A DNA stretch of 64,000 nt from Pseudoalteromonas rubra (GCF_005887115.1 NZ_PNCJ01000012.1:186001-250000), one strand, 5' to 3'; shown: positions 1 to 9,499, counted from the stretch's first letter. Program-made: numbers and translations. The notes: generated from the sequence alone by a model not told the origin.

Positions 1-690
1 GGGCAACGCAGACTCTTGCAGGGTCTGTTCACTCAGATATGAGAGCCCCGTGAGGGGCACAGTAGCATGAACATCATCCAGCATAGCATTGTCGACAGGC
101 AAAAATGCCACGGTAGGATAGTGTTCTGAAGATAAATCCTTTTCCCACCATTGGCTTAGCAGCACCCAGAACATCGCCAATACTATGACACTCAAAAACG
201 CTGCGACAGAGTACTTTTGGCCTGCTTTTGAACTATCTACCGACACAGGTGCTATGGTCAGCTGGTAGCCAATACGCGGATGGGTTTTGATGGCGTCTGC
301 CCCAAAGATCTCCCGCAGCTCTCGAATGGACTGTACCAGCACCTGTTCCTGTACAACAACCCCTCGCCACACCGTATCAAGCAACTGTGCCTTGGTCACA
401 ATCCGATCAGAGTACTGGATCAATATCTGCAACACCGCCAGCGTTTTAGCTCTGATATCTCGTGATCCATCAGAGGTCGTTGCGATGCCTTTAACCAGGT
501 CTACCTCGACATTGTTGAGCAGATAACGCATAGATCCATCTCTCAGATTCACAATACACACACAGCCCAAGCCAGTGTCCCCATCAGGAGTGTGCAATAT
601 TTCCCCGTCAGGCTCAAGTCCCTGAAAAACAGACTTGCTGCAGAGAACCAGACTATTGGATAAATTTAACCTTAAAATATTCAATAGCAT
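1..690 (-). CDS. ToxR/CadC-type membrane-anchored transcriptional regulator (3' part outside window)
   Basis: The complement gives an uninterrupted frame of about 230 codons that runs off the left edge. It contains an OmpR/PhoB-type winged helix (KTLAVLQILIQYSD, then LLDTVWRG, QSIRELREIFG and KTHPRIGYQL), a charged stretch, and one hydrophobic segment (AAFLSVIVLAMFWVLL) followed by the start of a probable periplasmic part. This order is that of ToxR/CadC one-component regulators: cytoplasmic DNA-binding domain, single membrane pass, periplasmic sensor. The start is uncertain: the first ATG is at 690, but an ATG at 531 lies right at the domain start; neither has a strong ribosome-binding site. 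It is divergent from the amine oxidase/decarboxylase pair and may control it, which is inference. The signal sensed cannot be told because the sensor half is missing. Confidence 0.85.
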   Translation of the reverse strand, partial: MLLNILRLNLSNSLVLCSKSVFQGLEPDGEILHTPDGDTGLGCVCIVNLRDGSMRYLLNNVEVDLVKGIATTSDGSRDIRAKTLAVLQILIQYSDRIVTKAQLLDTVWRGVVVQEQVLVQSIRELREIFGADAIKTHPRIGYQLTIAPVSVDSSKAGQKYSVAAFLSVIVLAMFWVLLSQWWEKDLSSEHYPTVAFLPVDNAMLDDVHATVPLTGLSYLSEQTLQESALP

Positions 691-692
691 AG

Positions 693-719
693 TGCATTCA
701 ATGTGATTTATTGAATGCA
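693..719. promoter_or_regulatory. Perfect 10-bp inverted repeat in the divergent region, probable operator
   Basis: TGCATTCAAT at 693-702 is followed after 7 bases by its exact complement ATTGAATGCA at 710-719. It sits just upstream of the longer start choice of the ToxR-like regulator and about 220 bases before the amine oxidase. The symmetry and position suggest a binding site for a dimeric regulator, possibly the neighbouring ToxR-like protein or an autoregulatory site. No rho-independent T run follows, so a terminator is unlikely. Confidence 0.5.
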
Positions 720-940
720 ATTAGCATAAAAATTAACCCTTGTGCTACATTTGATATGAGTTATGTCTTTTTGGTGTCAGCATTGTAATAGAGCTTGATT
801 GATTTGCGCCCTTCTCATGCTTTCAACCCTATCTACTGAAAGGCAAACAAAACAAGTCCACACAATTGAACAGAAGTCGTCGTACAGATTGTTGCCGTCG
901 TTTGTGACAAAAACGGTAAATAGCAAACTAAGGAACTACT

Positions 941-2902
941 ATGACGCATTATTCTTTTGGCAATGAAATCGATGATAAAAGCCTTCCAAATCATCTGGAG
1001 GTCGCCATTGTCGGGGCCGGTATGGCTGGGCTATACAGTGCGTGGCGCCTGCAAAACGAATCAAACTGTGAAAAACTTGCCATCTTTGAGCGCTCCAATC
1101 GTACCGGCGGCCGACTTGACTCAGATTTAATTCAATTCAAAAATCAGCATAGTAATACCCCGCCCACTATCACAGTAAAAGAAGAGCAAGGTGGGATGCG
1201 CTTTTTATTTGATGGTATGGACGATTTAATGGCGCTGTTTCTTAATCTCGACCTGCAGGATCAAATTGTCCCTTTCCCGATGAACAGTGGTGGTGACAAT
1301 CGCCTGTTCTTCCGCGGTAAGAGCTTCAGTGTGAATACAGCTGCTCAAGACAATTACAAGATTTGGTCTGAACTATACAACCTGGCCCCGTCTGAGCAAG
1401 GCGTTAACCCAAAAGACATTGTTAATGTTGTGTTCAATCGGATATTGCAAGCCAATCCACAATTTAAGGCACGTCCCGAAGTCAGAGGCCCTGAGTTCTG
1501 GCAAGCATTCCGCCTCGAATGTCAGTGGCAAGGTAAAACACTCAATGAGTGGACCCTGTGGGATCTGTACACAGCGATGGGGTATTCTCAGGAATGTATT
1601 AATATGCTGTATCGAGTACTTGGCTTTAATGGCACTTTTTTATCTCAAATGAATGCAGGAGTAGCCTATCAATTGTTGGAAGATTTCCCGGCTGGCGTAC
1701 AATTTAAAACATTCAAAGACGGATTCAGCACCCTGCCAAATGCGCTTGTAGATAAAATAGGCACTGACAACATTCACCTGCAAACCAGTATTGAGGAAAT
1801 TTCTTATCTTGAGGCGGACAACCGCTACGAACTACACTATCTCCACACTGATGAAAACGGGCGCAGCCATAAGGGTAAAGTCACAGCTGACAAAGTCATT
1901 TTGGCGCTTCCTCGTCTGGCACTGGAAAAACTGTTCGTTCGCTCAAATGCGTTTAATACCCTGGACAAAGAACGTTCTGAACAACTGTGGAATACCCTGC
2001 AAACCACCTCGAACCAGCCGCTGCTGAAGATCAACCTCTACTACGACAATGCCTGGTGGGGACGCGGCACGACTGGCCGTCCGGCTGTTGAGTTCGGCCC
2101 GAACTTTGCGGACCTGCCTACCGGCTCTGTTTACCCCTTTTATGCAGTCAACGAGGAACTGGTCGCGGCCCTGATGTATCAGGAGCGCAAAACCGACCCA
2201 TCCGAGAGTACACAGGCCAAGCTGGATCACATTGGCAACGAAAAGTACGAGCGCCCTGCCGCCCTGACTATCTATTGTGACTATCTGAACATTAACTTCT
2301 GGAGTGCGCTGCAAAATATTGGCGAAACCTATCATCACCCGCATCAGGACAAGTATGTGACCGACATCCCGGGTGATATCTACCCGGCCTCAACGGCCGT
2401 GGTCGAGCAAGCGACCCGCTTTTTCAAAGATATTTTCAACACACACTATGTGCCAGAGCCAATTCTGACCAGCGCACGAATTTGGCAAGGTGGTGTCCGC
2501 TTTGATGTGCCGCCCAGCCAGCAGTTTGGCTTCGGCGTGCACCAATGGGCGGTCGGTGCTGATGATAAAAAAGTGATGGAAGAACTGACAGAGCCTTTAC
2601 CTAACCTGTTTACCTGTGGTGAAGCCTTTTCTGATTATCAGGGTTGGGTAGAAGGCGCATTACGCTCAACCGATCTGGCCCTCAATAAGGGGTTTGGGCT
2701 ACAACCGCTGAGCGAGGTCTATGAGCAGACAACGCACATTAGTTCGTCAGAAGCCATTAAAGTCGCTTATGAAGAAAATGCCAGCAAGCTAATCAACCAG
2801 TACATAGAGCCCAACTTCTCAACAGGTAGCGCGCCTATTGAGAAACAGACAGAAGTTGAAAACGTTCTGGGTGTCAACCTCAGTTACTTTGATCTCAAGT
2901 AG
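941..2902 (+). CDS. Flavin-dependent amine oxidase family protein (possible L-amino acid oxidase)
   Basis: The 653-residue protein opens with an FAD-binding Rossmann fold (G25-x-G27-x-x-G30 in VAIVGAGMAGLYSAW), then the ERSNRTGGRL segment typical of flavin amine oxidases. Near the C-terminus it has FTCGEAFSDYQGWVEGAL, which matches the second FAD contact of monoamine oxidase/L-amino acid oxidase enzymes. Members of this family oxidise amines or amino acids with O2, giving an imine/oxoacid, ammonia and H2O2. There is no signal peptide, so it is probably cytoplasmic. An AAGGA ribosome-binding site precedes the ATG. The gene is followed after about 80 bases by a 2-oxoacid decarboxylase, which suggests a two-step conversion of an amino acid through its oxoacid to an aldehyde. 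The exact substrate cannot be read from sequence; tryptophan 2-monooxygenase-like activity is an alternative. Confidence 0.8.
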   Translation: MTHYSFGNEIDDKSLPNHLEVAIVGAGMAGLYSAWRLQNESNCEKLAIFERSNRTGGRLDSDLIQFKNQHSNTPPTITVKEEQGGMRFLFDGMDDLMALFLNLDLQDQIVPFPMNSGGDNRLFFRGKSFSVNTAAQDNYKIWSELYNLAPSEQGVNPKDIVNVVFNRILQANPQFKARPEVRGPEFWQAFRLECQWQGKTLNEWTLWDLYTAMGYSQECINMLYRVLGFNGTFLSQMNAGVAYQLLEDFPAGVQFKTFKDGFSTLPNALVDKIGTDNIHLQTSIEEISYLEADNRYELHYLHTDENGRSHKGKVTADKVILALPRLALEKLFVRSNAFNTLDKERSEQLWNTLQTTSNQPLLKINLYYDNAWWGRGTTGRPAVEFGPNFADLPTGSVYPFYAVNEELVAALMYQERKTDPSESTQAKLDHIGNEKYERPAALTIYCDYLNINFWSALQNIGETYHHPHQDKYVTDIPGDIYPASTAVVEQATRFFKDIFNTHYVPEPILTSARIWQGGVRFDVPPSQQFGFGVHQWAVGADDKKVMEELTEPLPNLFTCGEAFSDYQGWVEGALRSTDLALNKGFGLQPLSEVYEQTTHISSSEAIKVAYEENASKLINQYIEPNFSTGSAPIEKQTEVENVLGVNLSYFDLK

Positions 2903-2906
2903 CTCT

Positions 2907-2958
2907 GCACCGGGCGCCAACACAGGTGCCTTTCCTTCCAATGGCGGGGAAACCCGCC
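2907..2958 (+). promoter_or_regulatory. Two small hairpins between the oxidase and decarboxylase genes
   Basis: GCACC (2907-2911) can pair with GGTGC (2925-2929), and GGCGGG (2943-2948) with CCCGCC (2953-2958) across a GAAA loop, a GNRA-type tetraloop. The second hairpin ends about 10 bases before the CAGGAG ribosome-binding site of the decarboxylase. Neither is followed by a T run, so transcript stabilisation, processing or partial attenuation inside an operon is more likely than full termination. Function is inference. Confidence 0.35.
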
Positions 2959-2980
2959 CAGCTTGTTCAGGAGAACAAAA

Positions 2981-4771
2981 ATGACTCAAGCTACCCCGAC
3001 CTTTAGTGTTGCCGATTACTTTAAAGCGCGACTGGAAGAAATTGGTGTTGAACAAATGTTTGGTGTTGCAGGTAACTATACCGCAGCGCTACTGGATACC
3101 ATACTGGCTGATCAGCACTCCCCCATAAAAATTAGTGGCAATGCCAATGAGATTTGTGCGGGTTTTGCCGCAGATGCCTATGCCCGACTCAAAGGGCCAA
3201 GTGCCTTGTACGTAACATACAGCGTTGGTGCATTCAGCCTGCTCAACACCATTGCCGGCTCCTTCGTAGAACAAGTCCCGGTGATCTTAATAAATGGCGC
3301 CCCTACCAACAAAGAAGATCAGATCTCAAAAAATGCAGGGCTGCTTTACTCACACACCACAGGGTACGAGTTTGTCGACATTCACATGTTTCGCCCCATC
3401 ACAGTTGCCGCAGAGCGTATTGTGAATGCGAACCAGGCTCCCTACCAGATTGATTCAGCACTGGCAGCGCTATTAACGGAACGCCGCCCTGTTTACTTTG
3501 AAGTGAATGAAGATGTGTGGCGGGCAGAATGCATTCAACCGGCCCAGCCTCTCAAGCTTAGCAATCCCGCCAGCGTCACGGTCAGTGAAGCGCAGCAGGC
3601 AGCCAAGGCAACTATCGAGCTGATGCTCAGTCAGCCAAAAAGCATCTTCTGGGCAGGCGTAGAGCTGCAGCGTTTTGGATTGCAGGATACCTTTTTAGAA
3701 TTGCTCGAAGTTATAAACCGCAGTCATACCGTGCCGGAAGGGCATATTCACTTTGTCACCTCTGCGCTGAGCAAATCAGTTATTGCAGAAACCCACCCAT
3801 GGTTTGAAGGCTGTGTTACCTTGACGCCTGCGGAAGTTGAGACGCTCGTTGGGGACGATGGTGTTTTGGTTGGCGTTGGTGCCTGGACGACTGGTAAAGA
3901 CACTGGCAATCAGGACATTCGCAGCAGCCGAACCGTTCTTGCCGCACAGGGCGGCGTATACGTTGGCGCCACCTATTATGCGTCAGCGACATTGGCAGAC
4001 TACCTGCGATGCCTTATCTGCGAGTTTACTGCTCTGGCACAGCAACAAAGCGCTAACTTGAAAGGCTTACGTATGGACAAGCCTGCACTAAAGAGCCAAC
4101 CTGCTGAGTCACAACTGGGCTATGACAGTTTTTTTGCCACGCTCAGCCAGTGGCTGGATGAAGATGATATTCTGGCTGTAGATGCCGGGTTCCCACTGAT
4201 TGGCGCACAAAGCGTTAAAATACCGACGCAGGATGGTTTTGTCGCCCAGGCGGCGTGGTTGTCAATAGGCTATTCAGTCCCTGCTGGTACTGGCATTAAG
4301 TGCGCTTTTCCGGATAAACGGGCTATCGTGGTCGTGGGTGATGGCGCCTTTCATGAAACCTGTCAGGCAGTTGCGGACCAGCATGCTTATGGGCAAAACA
4401 CGGTGGTTTTTGTGCTGGCAAACGGCATCTATGGCATAGAACAATACCTGGTCAATCCAAACCCATTCAGAACGCCTCCTGTTGACTATCAGGACAAGTT
4501 ACTCGACAAGGTCTATAGCTACAATGACCTGCCAGCCTGGAAAATCGCTAATATTACCCAGGCATTTGGCGGAGAGGGGCGCTTGGTTACCTCAGTCAGC
4601 GAGTTAATGGCGGTCATGGAAGAGATAAGAACCAACCCAGCTAGTAACTATGTGGTAGAAGTGACCATTCCCAAAGAAGATACACCCCACTCCATTACCA
4701 TAGAAGCAAACACGGCCGTTGGTGAAGACGAAGTCGCCAATCCTCACTGGCCACCAGCCAATAAATTCTAA
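2981..4771 (+). CDS. Thiamine-diphosphate 2-oxoacid decarboxylase (pyruvate/indolepyruvate decarboxylase family)
   Basis: The protein (596 residues from ATG 2981, preceded by CAGGAG seven bases upstream; an in-frame TTG at 2963 lies before that site) has the three-domain plan of ThDP decarboxylases. The N-terminal pyrimidine domain shows FGVAGNYTAAL and the activating Glu in GNANEICAGFAADAYARLKG. The C-terminal domain carries the ThDP/Mg motif GDGAFHETCQ ending in LANGIYGIEQYL. Pyruvate and indolepyruvate decarboxylases have a His-His pair after the pyrimidine domain; here the matching place reads Ser124-His125 (YSHTTG), so substrate or mechanism may differ. Expected reaction: 2-oxoacid to aldehyde plus CO2. 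It is very likely cotranscribed with the amine oxidase that would supply the oxoacid. A related ThDP activity such as carboligation cannot be excluded. Confidence 0.8.
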   Translation: MTQATPTFSVADYFKARLEEIGVEQMFGVAGNYTAALLDTILADQHSPIKISGNANEICAGFAADAYARLKGPSALYVTYSVGAFSLLNTIAGSFVEQVPVILINGAPTNKEDQISKNAGLLYSHTTGYEFVDIHMFRPITVAAERIVNANQAPYQIDSALAALLTERRPVYFEVNEDVWRAECIQPAQPLKLSNPASVTVSEAQQAAKATIELMLSQPKSIFWAGVELQRFGLQDTFLELLEVINRSHTVPEGHIHFVTSALSKSVIAETHPWFEGCVTLTPAEVETLVGDDGVLVGVGAWTTGKDTGNQDIRSSRTVLAAQGGVYVGATYYASATLADYLRCLICEFTALAQQQSANLKGLRMDKPALKSQPAESQLGYDSFFATLSQWLDEDDILAVDAGFPLIGAQSVKIPTQDGFVAQAAWLSIGYSVPAGTGIKCAFPDKRAIVVVGDGAFHETCQAVADQHAYGQNTVVFVLANGIYGIEQYLVNPNPFRTPPVDYQDKLLDKVYSYNDLPAWKIANITQAFGGEGRLVTSVSELMAVMEEIRTNPASNYVVEVTIPKEDTPHSITIEANTAVGEDEVANPHWPPANKF

Positions 4772-4849
4772 TCTCTGTCTGCTAGGCCAGCCTTCGCAAG
4801 CGAGGCTGACCTCACACAGGATGAATTTAATGGCCACCAGCAATCACCT

Positions 4850-4872
4850 GGAAGATACCCTAGGTATCTTCC
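4850..4872 (+). terminator. Perfect 10-bp hairpin after the decarboxylase gene
   Basis: GGAAGATACC (4850-4859) and GGTATCTTCC (4863-4872) form a flawless stem with a 3-base loop, followed by the moderately T-rich TCCCTTGTT. A weaker GC-rich hairpin (CAGCCT..AGGCTG) lies about 50 bases upstream. The pair separates the decarboxylase from the sensor kinase and probably ends the first transcript. An operator for the kinase operon is the alternative. Confidence 0.45.
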
Positions 4873-5011
4873 TCCCTTGTTAACTAACACTACACCAAAG
4901 GCAGGCAGCTTCCAAACCAGCTTATTTGATGCAATTAGCTGAGCAAATTTTCCCACAACACTCATAATTTGAACAATACTAATATTAGGCAAAATCAGGC
5001 AGGGACATGAT

Positions 5012-7705
5012 ATGGATATCCATCTACTGGATCTTCCACTACTGACCGTAAACGAGCAATGGCAGGTACTGGATTGCAATCAGGCAGCAAGCGCACTGCT
5101 TAGCCTGACTGTGAAAGGCGACAGACATCACGATTTTTTTGATTTTTGTCAGCTCACTGACACATACGAACAAAGCTGTACGTTTTTGAATCAGACACCT
5201 GGCAGCTCAGCGCAAGCGCTGCTGGCTTGCGGTACACAACTCAATATGCTTATCAGCGGCAATCTGACCTCAGAAACCTGCTTGATACTTAACCCGGTTA
5301 AACACCCACGCCAGTCATATCTGAATGAACTGGCTGAGTTAGCACTTCAATGCGGTGACATTGGGGTCTGGCAAGTCAGCGCTGACTTTGAACAGCCCTA
5401 CTTTTCGCGCACATTCTGTGAACTCCTGCACTGCCGAACTTTGTCCAGTTGGCAAGATTTCATCAACCTGATTTACGAAGACGATAAACCACTGGCGCTA
5501 AGCTTCATTGAGGAACACATACAGTCAAATGTACGGCTGAAGTTTGAATTCAGAGTGATGCTCGATTCGGTGCCTCACTGGTTTGAGCTCAGTGGTGATC
5601 AGCGTCGTAACAGTGATACCCAGTTGAGTCTATTTGGTATTTTGCGTGAATGTACGCAAGAAAAACAAATGCTGATCCACCTTAATAACGCGCATGAAAG
5701 TCGCCGCATTGCATTGGAAGCCGGCAAGGTCGGCACATGGCGAGTCAGCAAACAAAATACTCGCTGGCACTGGGATTGGGACCCTCAAACCAGTGCCATA
5801 TTTGATCTTGCCGCTCAGGATACGGGAAGCTATGAAAAGTGGCTTGAGCGCATTCACCCCCAGGACAGGGAAAGAGTTTCAAATGGTCTGAAAGAAGCGC
5901 TTGAAACAGGTGAGGACTTCGAACATGTCTTTCGAGCCGTGCTGCCCAATAAAGATGAATTGCATATTTTTGCCAAAGGGGTTGTTACAGATGACGGCTA
6001 TGGAAATCACTGTCGACTTGACGGTGTATGTGTTGATCAGTCGGAGGTTTATCGCGCGTATTCGAAGTTATCTCAGCTGAATGCAGAATTAGAAACACGA
6101 GTTAAGAACCGCACATCGGATCTGAAATGCGCCGTTACTAAAGCAGAACAAGCCAGCCGTGCTAAATCCGATTTCCTGGCCATGATCAGCCATGAACTAA
6201 GAACACCAATGAATGCCATTATAGGTTCGCTCGAATTACTCTCGTTACAAAAGCACAATCCGGAAGAGATGGAGTTGCTCGAAACGGCTTCTGTCTCGGC
6301 TAAAAACCTGGTTGACATACTCAATGATATTCTGGATATCAATAAAATTGAGGCAGGTAAGTTAGAGTTGGAATTTAGGGAATTCGATATTTCAAAAACG
6401 CTGCATAATGTACTGCTGACCTTTGCATCTAACGCGGAGAAACGGCGCGTTAATCTGAAAGTCATTGAGTCGGAACAGCTTCCGACTATGCTTTATTGTG
6501 ACGAGAACCGTATTCGTCAGGTACTGTTCAACCTGTTAAGTAACGCTATAAAATTCAGTGGCCCGCCAGCCAAGGCCAGTGGTAACGTAGTGATCGAAGT
6601 AGACTGGCAAGTACAAAGTCACAGTCAGGGAGAGCTCAGTATACTGGTGAAAGACAATGGAATCGGTATTGATGAAAAAACACAGAAAAAGCTCTTTCAC
6701 CCATTTACTCAGGCAGACAAGTCTACCACCCGGGTATACGGCGGAACCGGTCTGGGGCTCGCCATTTCCAGGAAAATTGTTGACCTGATGGGGGGGCGTA
6801 TTGGGCTTAAAAGTAAACTGGATCGCGGCAGTATATTCCGCGTGTGTATTCCGTTACATAGATTCTCACATCACACTGCGCCATCATTGTTTCAACATAT
6901 TTATGTGATCCCAGCCCACAGTACACAATTACACCCACATTTGCTGTCGGTACTAAACACGCTCACCGATGAATTGCATCAGATAGATCTAAATCAGCTA
7001 ACCTCCCCCATCGGCTCAGGTACTTTGGTGTGCTGCTGTGTAGAGTCTGAGCAGGAGCTGACAGCGTTAAAAGCGTATAGAGAGATACTCACTGAGCATA
7101 AAGTGCTTGTATGTCATCAAACAGGTGTAACAGAGAAACTAAGGGCGATACTTCCGGATGCGGCACCGCTGAATGTTAGCCTGGCAACGCGCTATGGTAT
7201 TACCCGACAAGCCATGCATTTACTGACTCACACTATTGGGAAGCAAGCTAACTGTGCCGATACAGAACAAACCCCTCCTGGTGAAACCCAGTCAAAGGAA
7301 CAGGAGACACAAGCCAGTATGTCAGGGCTACGCCCCGGTATATTATTGGTTGAAGATAACACCTTTAATCAAAATCTGATGGTGAAACAGCTCGCGAAAC
7401 TCGGATACACCTGTACGCTGGCAGAAAACGGTGAACAAGGGTTTGAAAGCTGGCAGCGGGATGAATACAAACTCATACTCACCGATTGTCATATGCCCGT
7501 TGTGGATGGCTACGAAATGGCCAAACGTATCCGCCAGACTGAAAAGCAGTTGGCACGCAAAGCCATTCCGATAGTGGCGGTCACAGGCGCCGCGGTCAAA
7601 AATGAGCTGGAAAACTGCCATCTTTATGGCATAAATGATTGTATTGGCAAGCCTGTTCAGCTTGAACGTTTCAAATCAGTGATAGAGAAATGGTATGGCA
7701 AGTGA
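5012..7705 (+). CDS. Hybrid sensor histidine kinase with PAS-like domains and C-terminal receiver
   Basis: This 897-residue protein has no clear membrane segment. Its first 370 residues hold PAS-like sensor modules (for example [15 protein letters not shown] and the following [11 protein letters not shown] segment). A short coiled stretch leads to the phospho-acceptor helix, with His394 in [12 protein letters not shown]. The ATPase domain shows NLLSNAIKF (N box), KDNGIGID (G1) and [14 protein letters not shown] (G2). After a spacer with no clear motif, a receiver domain starts at [14 protein letters not shown] and has Asp825 in [14 protein letters not shown]. It would phosphorylate itself, pass phosphate to its own receiver and then to an Hpt domain. 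The next gene encodes a free Hpt protein and overlaps it by 11 bases, so the two form one phosphorelay. The stimulus is unknown. Confidence 0.9.
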   Translation: MDIHLLDLPLLTVNEQWQVLDCNQAASALLSLTVKGDRHHDFFDFCQLTDTYEQSCTFLNQTPGSSAQALLACGTQLNMLISGNLTSETCLILNPVKHPRQSYLNELAELALQCGDIGVWQVSADFEQPYFSRTFCELLHCRTLSSWQDFINLIYEDDKPLALSFIEEHIQSNVRLKFEFRVMLDSVPHWFELSGDQRRNSDTQLSLFGILRECTQEKQMLIHLNNAHESRRIALEAGKVGTWRVSKQNTRWHWDWDPQTSAIFDLAAQDTGSYEKWLERIHPQDRERVSNGLKEALETGEDFEHVFRAVLPNKDELHIFAKGVVTDDGYGNHCRLDGVCVDQSEVYRAYSKLSQLNAELETRVKNRTSDLKCAVTKAEQASRAKSDFLAMISHELRTPMNAIIGSLELLSLQKHNPEEMELLETASVSAKNLVDILNDILDINKIEAGKLELEFREFDISKTLHNVLLTFASNAEKRRVNLKVIESEQLPTMLYCDENRIRQVLFNLLSNAIKFSGPPAKASGNVVIEVDWQVQSHSQGELSILVKDNGIGIDEKTQKKLFHPFTQADKSTTRVYGGTGLGLAISRKIVDLMGGRIGLKSKLDRGSIFRVCIPLHRFSHHTAPSLFQHIYVIPAHSTQLHPHLLSVLNTLTDELHQIDLNQLTSPIGSGTLVCCCVESEQELTALKAYREILTEHKVLVCHQTGVTEKLRAILPDAAPLNVSLATRYGITRQAMHLLTHTIGKQANCADTEQTPPGETQSKEQETQASMSGLRPGILLVEDNTFNQNLMVKQLAKLGYTCTLAENGEQGFESWQRDEYKLILTDCHMPVVDGYEMAKRIRQTEKQLARKAIPIVAVTGAAVKNELENCHLYGINDCIGKPVQLERFKSVIEKWYGK

Positions 7706-8048
7706 TCACTCACAATTGGCAAGACTAAATGCGCAAACACTTGTTGATTTAATTGGCGAAGACATGGACACCATTGCCCGATTTCAGCGTGACTTTGTGA
7801 CTCAGGCAGAATCCAGCTGCAAGCTTTTTCTGAGCGCTTACAGCAATGCAGCTTATACTGAGCTTAAAGAGCATGCACACTTTTTAAAAACATCAGCCCG
7901 AGCAATTGGCGCTGAACGCTGCAGCGAATATCTGGCTGAGTTAGAAGACGCCGCCTTGTCCGGCGACCGTCGAGATTGCCGTTCTGTACTTATCAACATA
8001 GCTCAGGAGATAAAAGCACTTAACGCACTTATCAATCACGGCGAATAA
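7695..8048 (+). CDS. Stand-alone histidine phosphotransfer (Hpt) protein
   Basis: A 117-residue helical protein with the Hpt signature HFLKTSARAIGA, in which His62 is the expected phosphate acceptor (usual pattern H-x-L-K-G-S/A; Thr replaces Gly here). It begins inside the last codons of the hybrid kinase, which indicates translational coupling. It would carry phosphate from the kinase receiver to a final response regulator. The convergent response regulator gene 30 bases downstream has a conserved receiver and is the obvious candidate partner, although this is inferred from position only. Confidence 0.85.
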   Translation: MASDHSQLARLNAQTLVDLIGEDMDTIARFQRDFVTQAESSCKLFLSAYSNAAYTELKEHAHFLKTSARAIGAERCSEYLAELEDAALSGDRRDCRSVLINIAQEIKALNALINHGE

Positions 8049-8078
8049 TCGGCCTTTCACCCGCTGTGTGTAATCAGA

Positions 8079-9398
8079 TCAGACACATTCCGTGCCTAGC
8101 AGCTTATTTACGGCATCCAAGATACTGCGCTTAGTGGAAGGCTTAACAATATAGCCCCCAAGCCCCAGTGTGGCCCATTTTCGAATAAGATCTTTGTTCC
8201 GATTACTGGTTAAGGCGACAATGGGTATACCACGACAATGCTCAATGGCACGCACATTTTTCGTGGTATTGTAGCCATCCAGTCCCGGCATAAAGAGGTC
8301 CATAAATATCATATCGTAGCGATGTTTACGCAGCTCCTTAATGGCAGCCAGCCCATTTTCCATACCGTCAACGGAGAACCCCTGCTCCCGTAATATCCCT
8401 GAAATCATCTCACGATAAATTTCATTATCCTCAACTATCATAATCCGTTTGTCTCTGGCCCTGACAGGCTCGGGGACATCATTGCTATCAAAGGCGTGTG
8501 TCGACTCATCATTGTGAGCGTGGTCAGAATGTGAGGCTTCGTGAGCGTGAAGGTCTGCATGCTGAGCTGACGCCTCATGCTCGATTACATCGTGCTCGGG
8601 TTCATCATAATGTACCTCTTCCTTATGTTCACCAGCGTGCTCAAGTACGGAGGTAAAAGCAGACGTATGTGAATTACTGAACAAATCGGCAAGTTCATTC
8701 AAAGTAAAGTGGCTGTCATTGAGTTGTTTGGTGATCTGTTGAATATCTTTCACCAGTTGTTGCTGCAACTTATCCAGCAAAGGTAAGACATGCTTTTCTT
8801 TAAGCTGTTGTAATAACTGTGCGTTAACTTCATCTTCTTCCTGAACTTCACTGAGTGACTCTCTGACTTGCTGGAAAGACTGCTCTGTGTTAACTCGGTA
8901 GCTGGCAGCCTGATCAATCAGCTGTTTTAGTCCGTTATCGATACGCCCAAAATGCTCTTCTTTTAACTCCGTGATTTGCTGGGTGTCCTCTGCCTGCTGC
9001 AAGATATTATGCAAAATCATCCTGAGTCGGTAATTTTCATACATGGGCTTAAAAACGAAATAATCGTTAAAAATGCCTTTGATGCAGCAACGAAAAGCAA
9101 CTCCCGATTCTTTGTTTTCACATAACAAGATGCTCTTGTGGGGGTAGCCCAGTAGCCCACGCTGCGCAAGTGAGTTATAAGTTTCTATGCTCGCCTTAAC
9201 ATGCAACATAGCAAAAATAAGCACGGGCGGTTTTCCCTCGCGGATAACCTTATGTGCATCTCGGGCTCCTTCATGTGTTCTAAATGCAGTAACCTGAGAA
9301 CTGATCACTTTACATACGCCCACCATTTCATGTGCATCATCACAGATCATCAATACCTTCGGATGTCGCTCTCCGTAATCCACTTCACCTTTATGCAT
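8079..9398 (-). CDS. Response regulator: pseudo-receiver, coiled coil, His-rich linker, receiver; no output domain
   Basis: The 439-residue protein starts with a receiver-like fold (KVLMICDDAHEMVG, later FVFKPMYENY) in which the expected phosphorylated Asp position reads IFAMLHV, so it probably cannot be phosphorylated. A Gln/Glu/Leu-rich coiled region follows (about residues 140-240). Residues about 254-304 form an acidic stretch with 12 histidines, reminiscent of metal-binding linkers. The C-terminal receiver is complete: IVEDNEIYREM, Asp in FMDLFMPGLDGY, Thr in IVALTS and Lys in YIVKPS. There is no DNA-binding or enzymatic output domain, so it may act through protein contacts. An AGGAG site precedes the start. 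It is convergent with the hybrid kinase and Hpt genes and is likely their target. Confidence 0.8.
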   Translation of the reverse strand: MHKGEVDYGERHPKVLMICDDAHEMVGVCKVISSQVTAFRTHEGARDAHKVIREGKPPVLIFAMLHVKASIETYNSLAQRGLLGYPHKSILLCENKESGVAFRCCIKGIFNDYFVFKPMYENYRLRMILHNILQQAEDTQQITELKEEHFGRIDNGLKQLIDQAASYRVNTEQSFQQVRESLSEVQEEDEVNAQLLQQLKEKHVLPLLDKLQQQLVKDIQQITKQLNDSHFTLNELADLFSNSHTSAFTSVLEHAGEHKEEVHYDEPEHDVIEHEASAQHADLHAHEASHSDHAHNDESTHAFDSNDVPEPVRARDKRIMIVEDNEIYREMISGILREQGFSVDGMENGLAAIKELRKHRYDMIFMDLFMPGLDGYNTTKNVRAIEHCRGIPIVALTSNRNKDLIRKWATLGLGGYIVKPSTKRSILDAVNKLLGTECV

Positions 9399-9499
9399 AC
9401 CTTTCTCCTGCGCTTTAGGTGATATCAGCTCACTGACTTCCCCTTAAGAATAGCCCAAGCGCAGGTTTTTGTAGCAACATCCCTGTCACTTTTAAGTCT

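Noticed and set aside
1943..2344. 133-codon minus-strand frame inside the amine oxidase gene
   Set aside because: Fully covered by a well-supported flavoprotein frame; no own start signals.
2963..2980. TTG start of the decarboxylase upstream of ATG 2981
   Set aside because: The CAGGAG ribosome-binding site lies between the TTG and the ATG, so the ATG is used.
3837..4061. Frame of 74 codons inside the decarboxylase
   Set aside because: Shadow of the ThDP enzyme; the motif-bearing frame explains the region.
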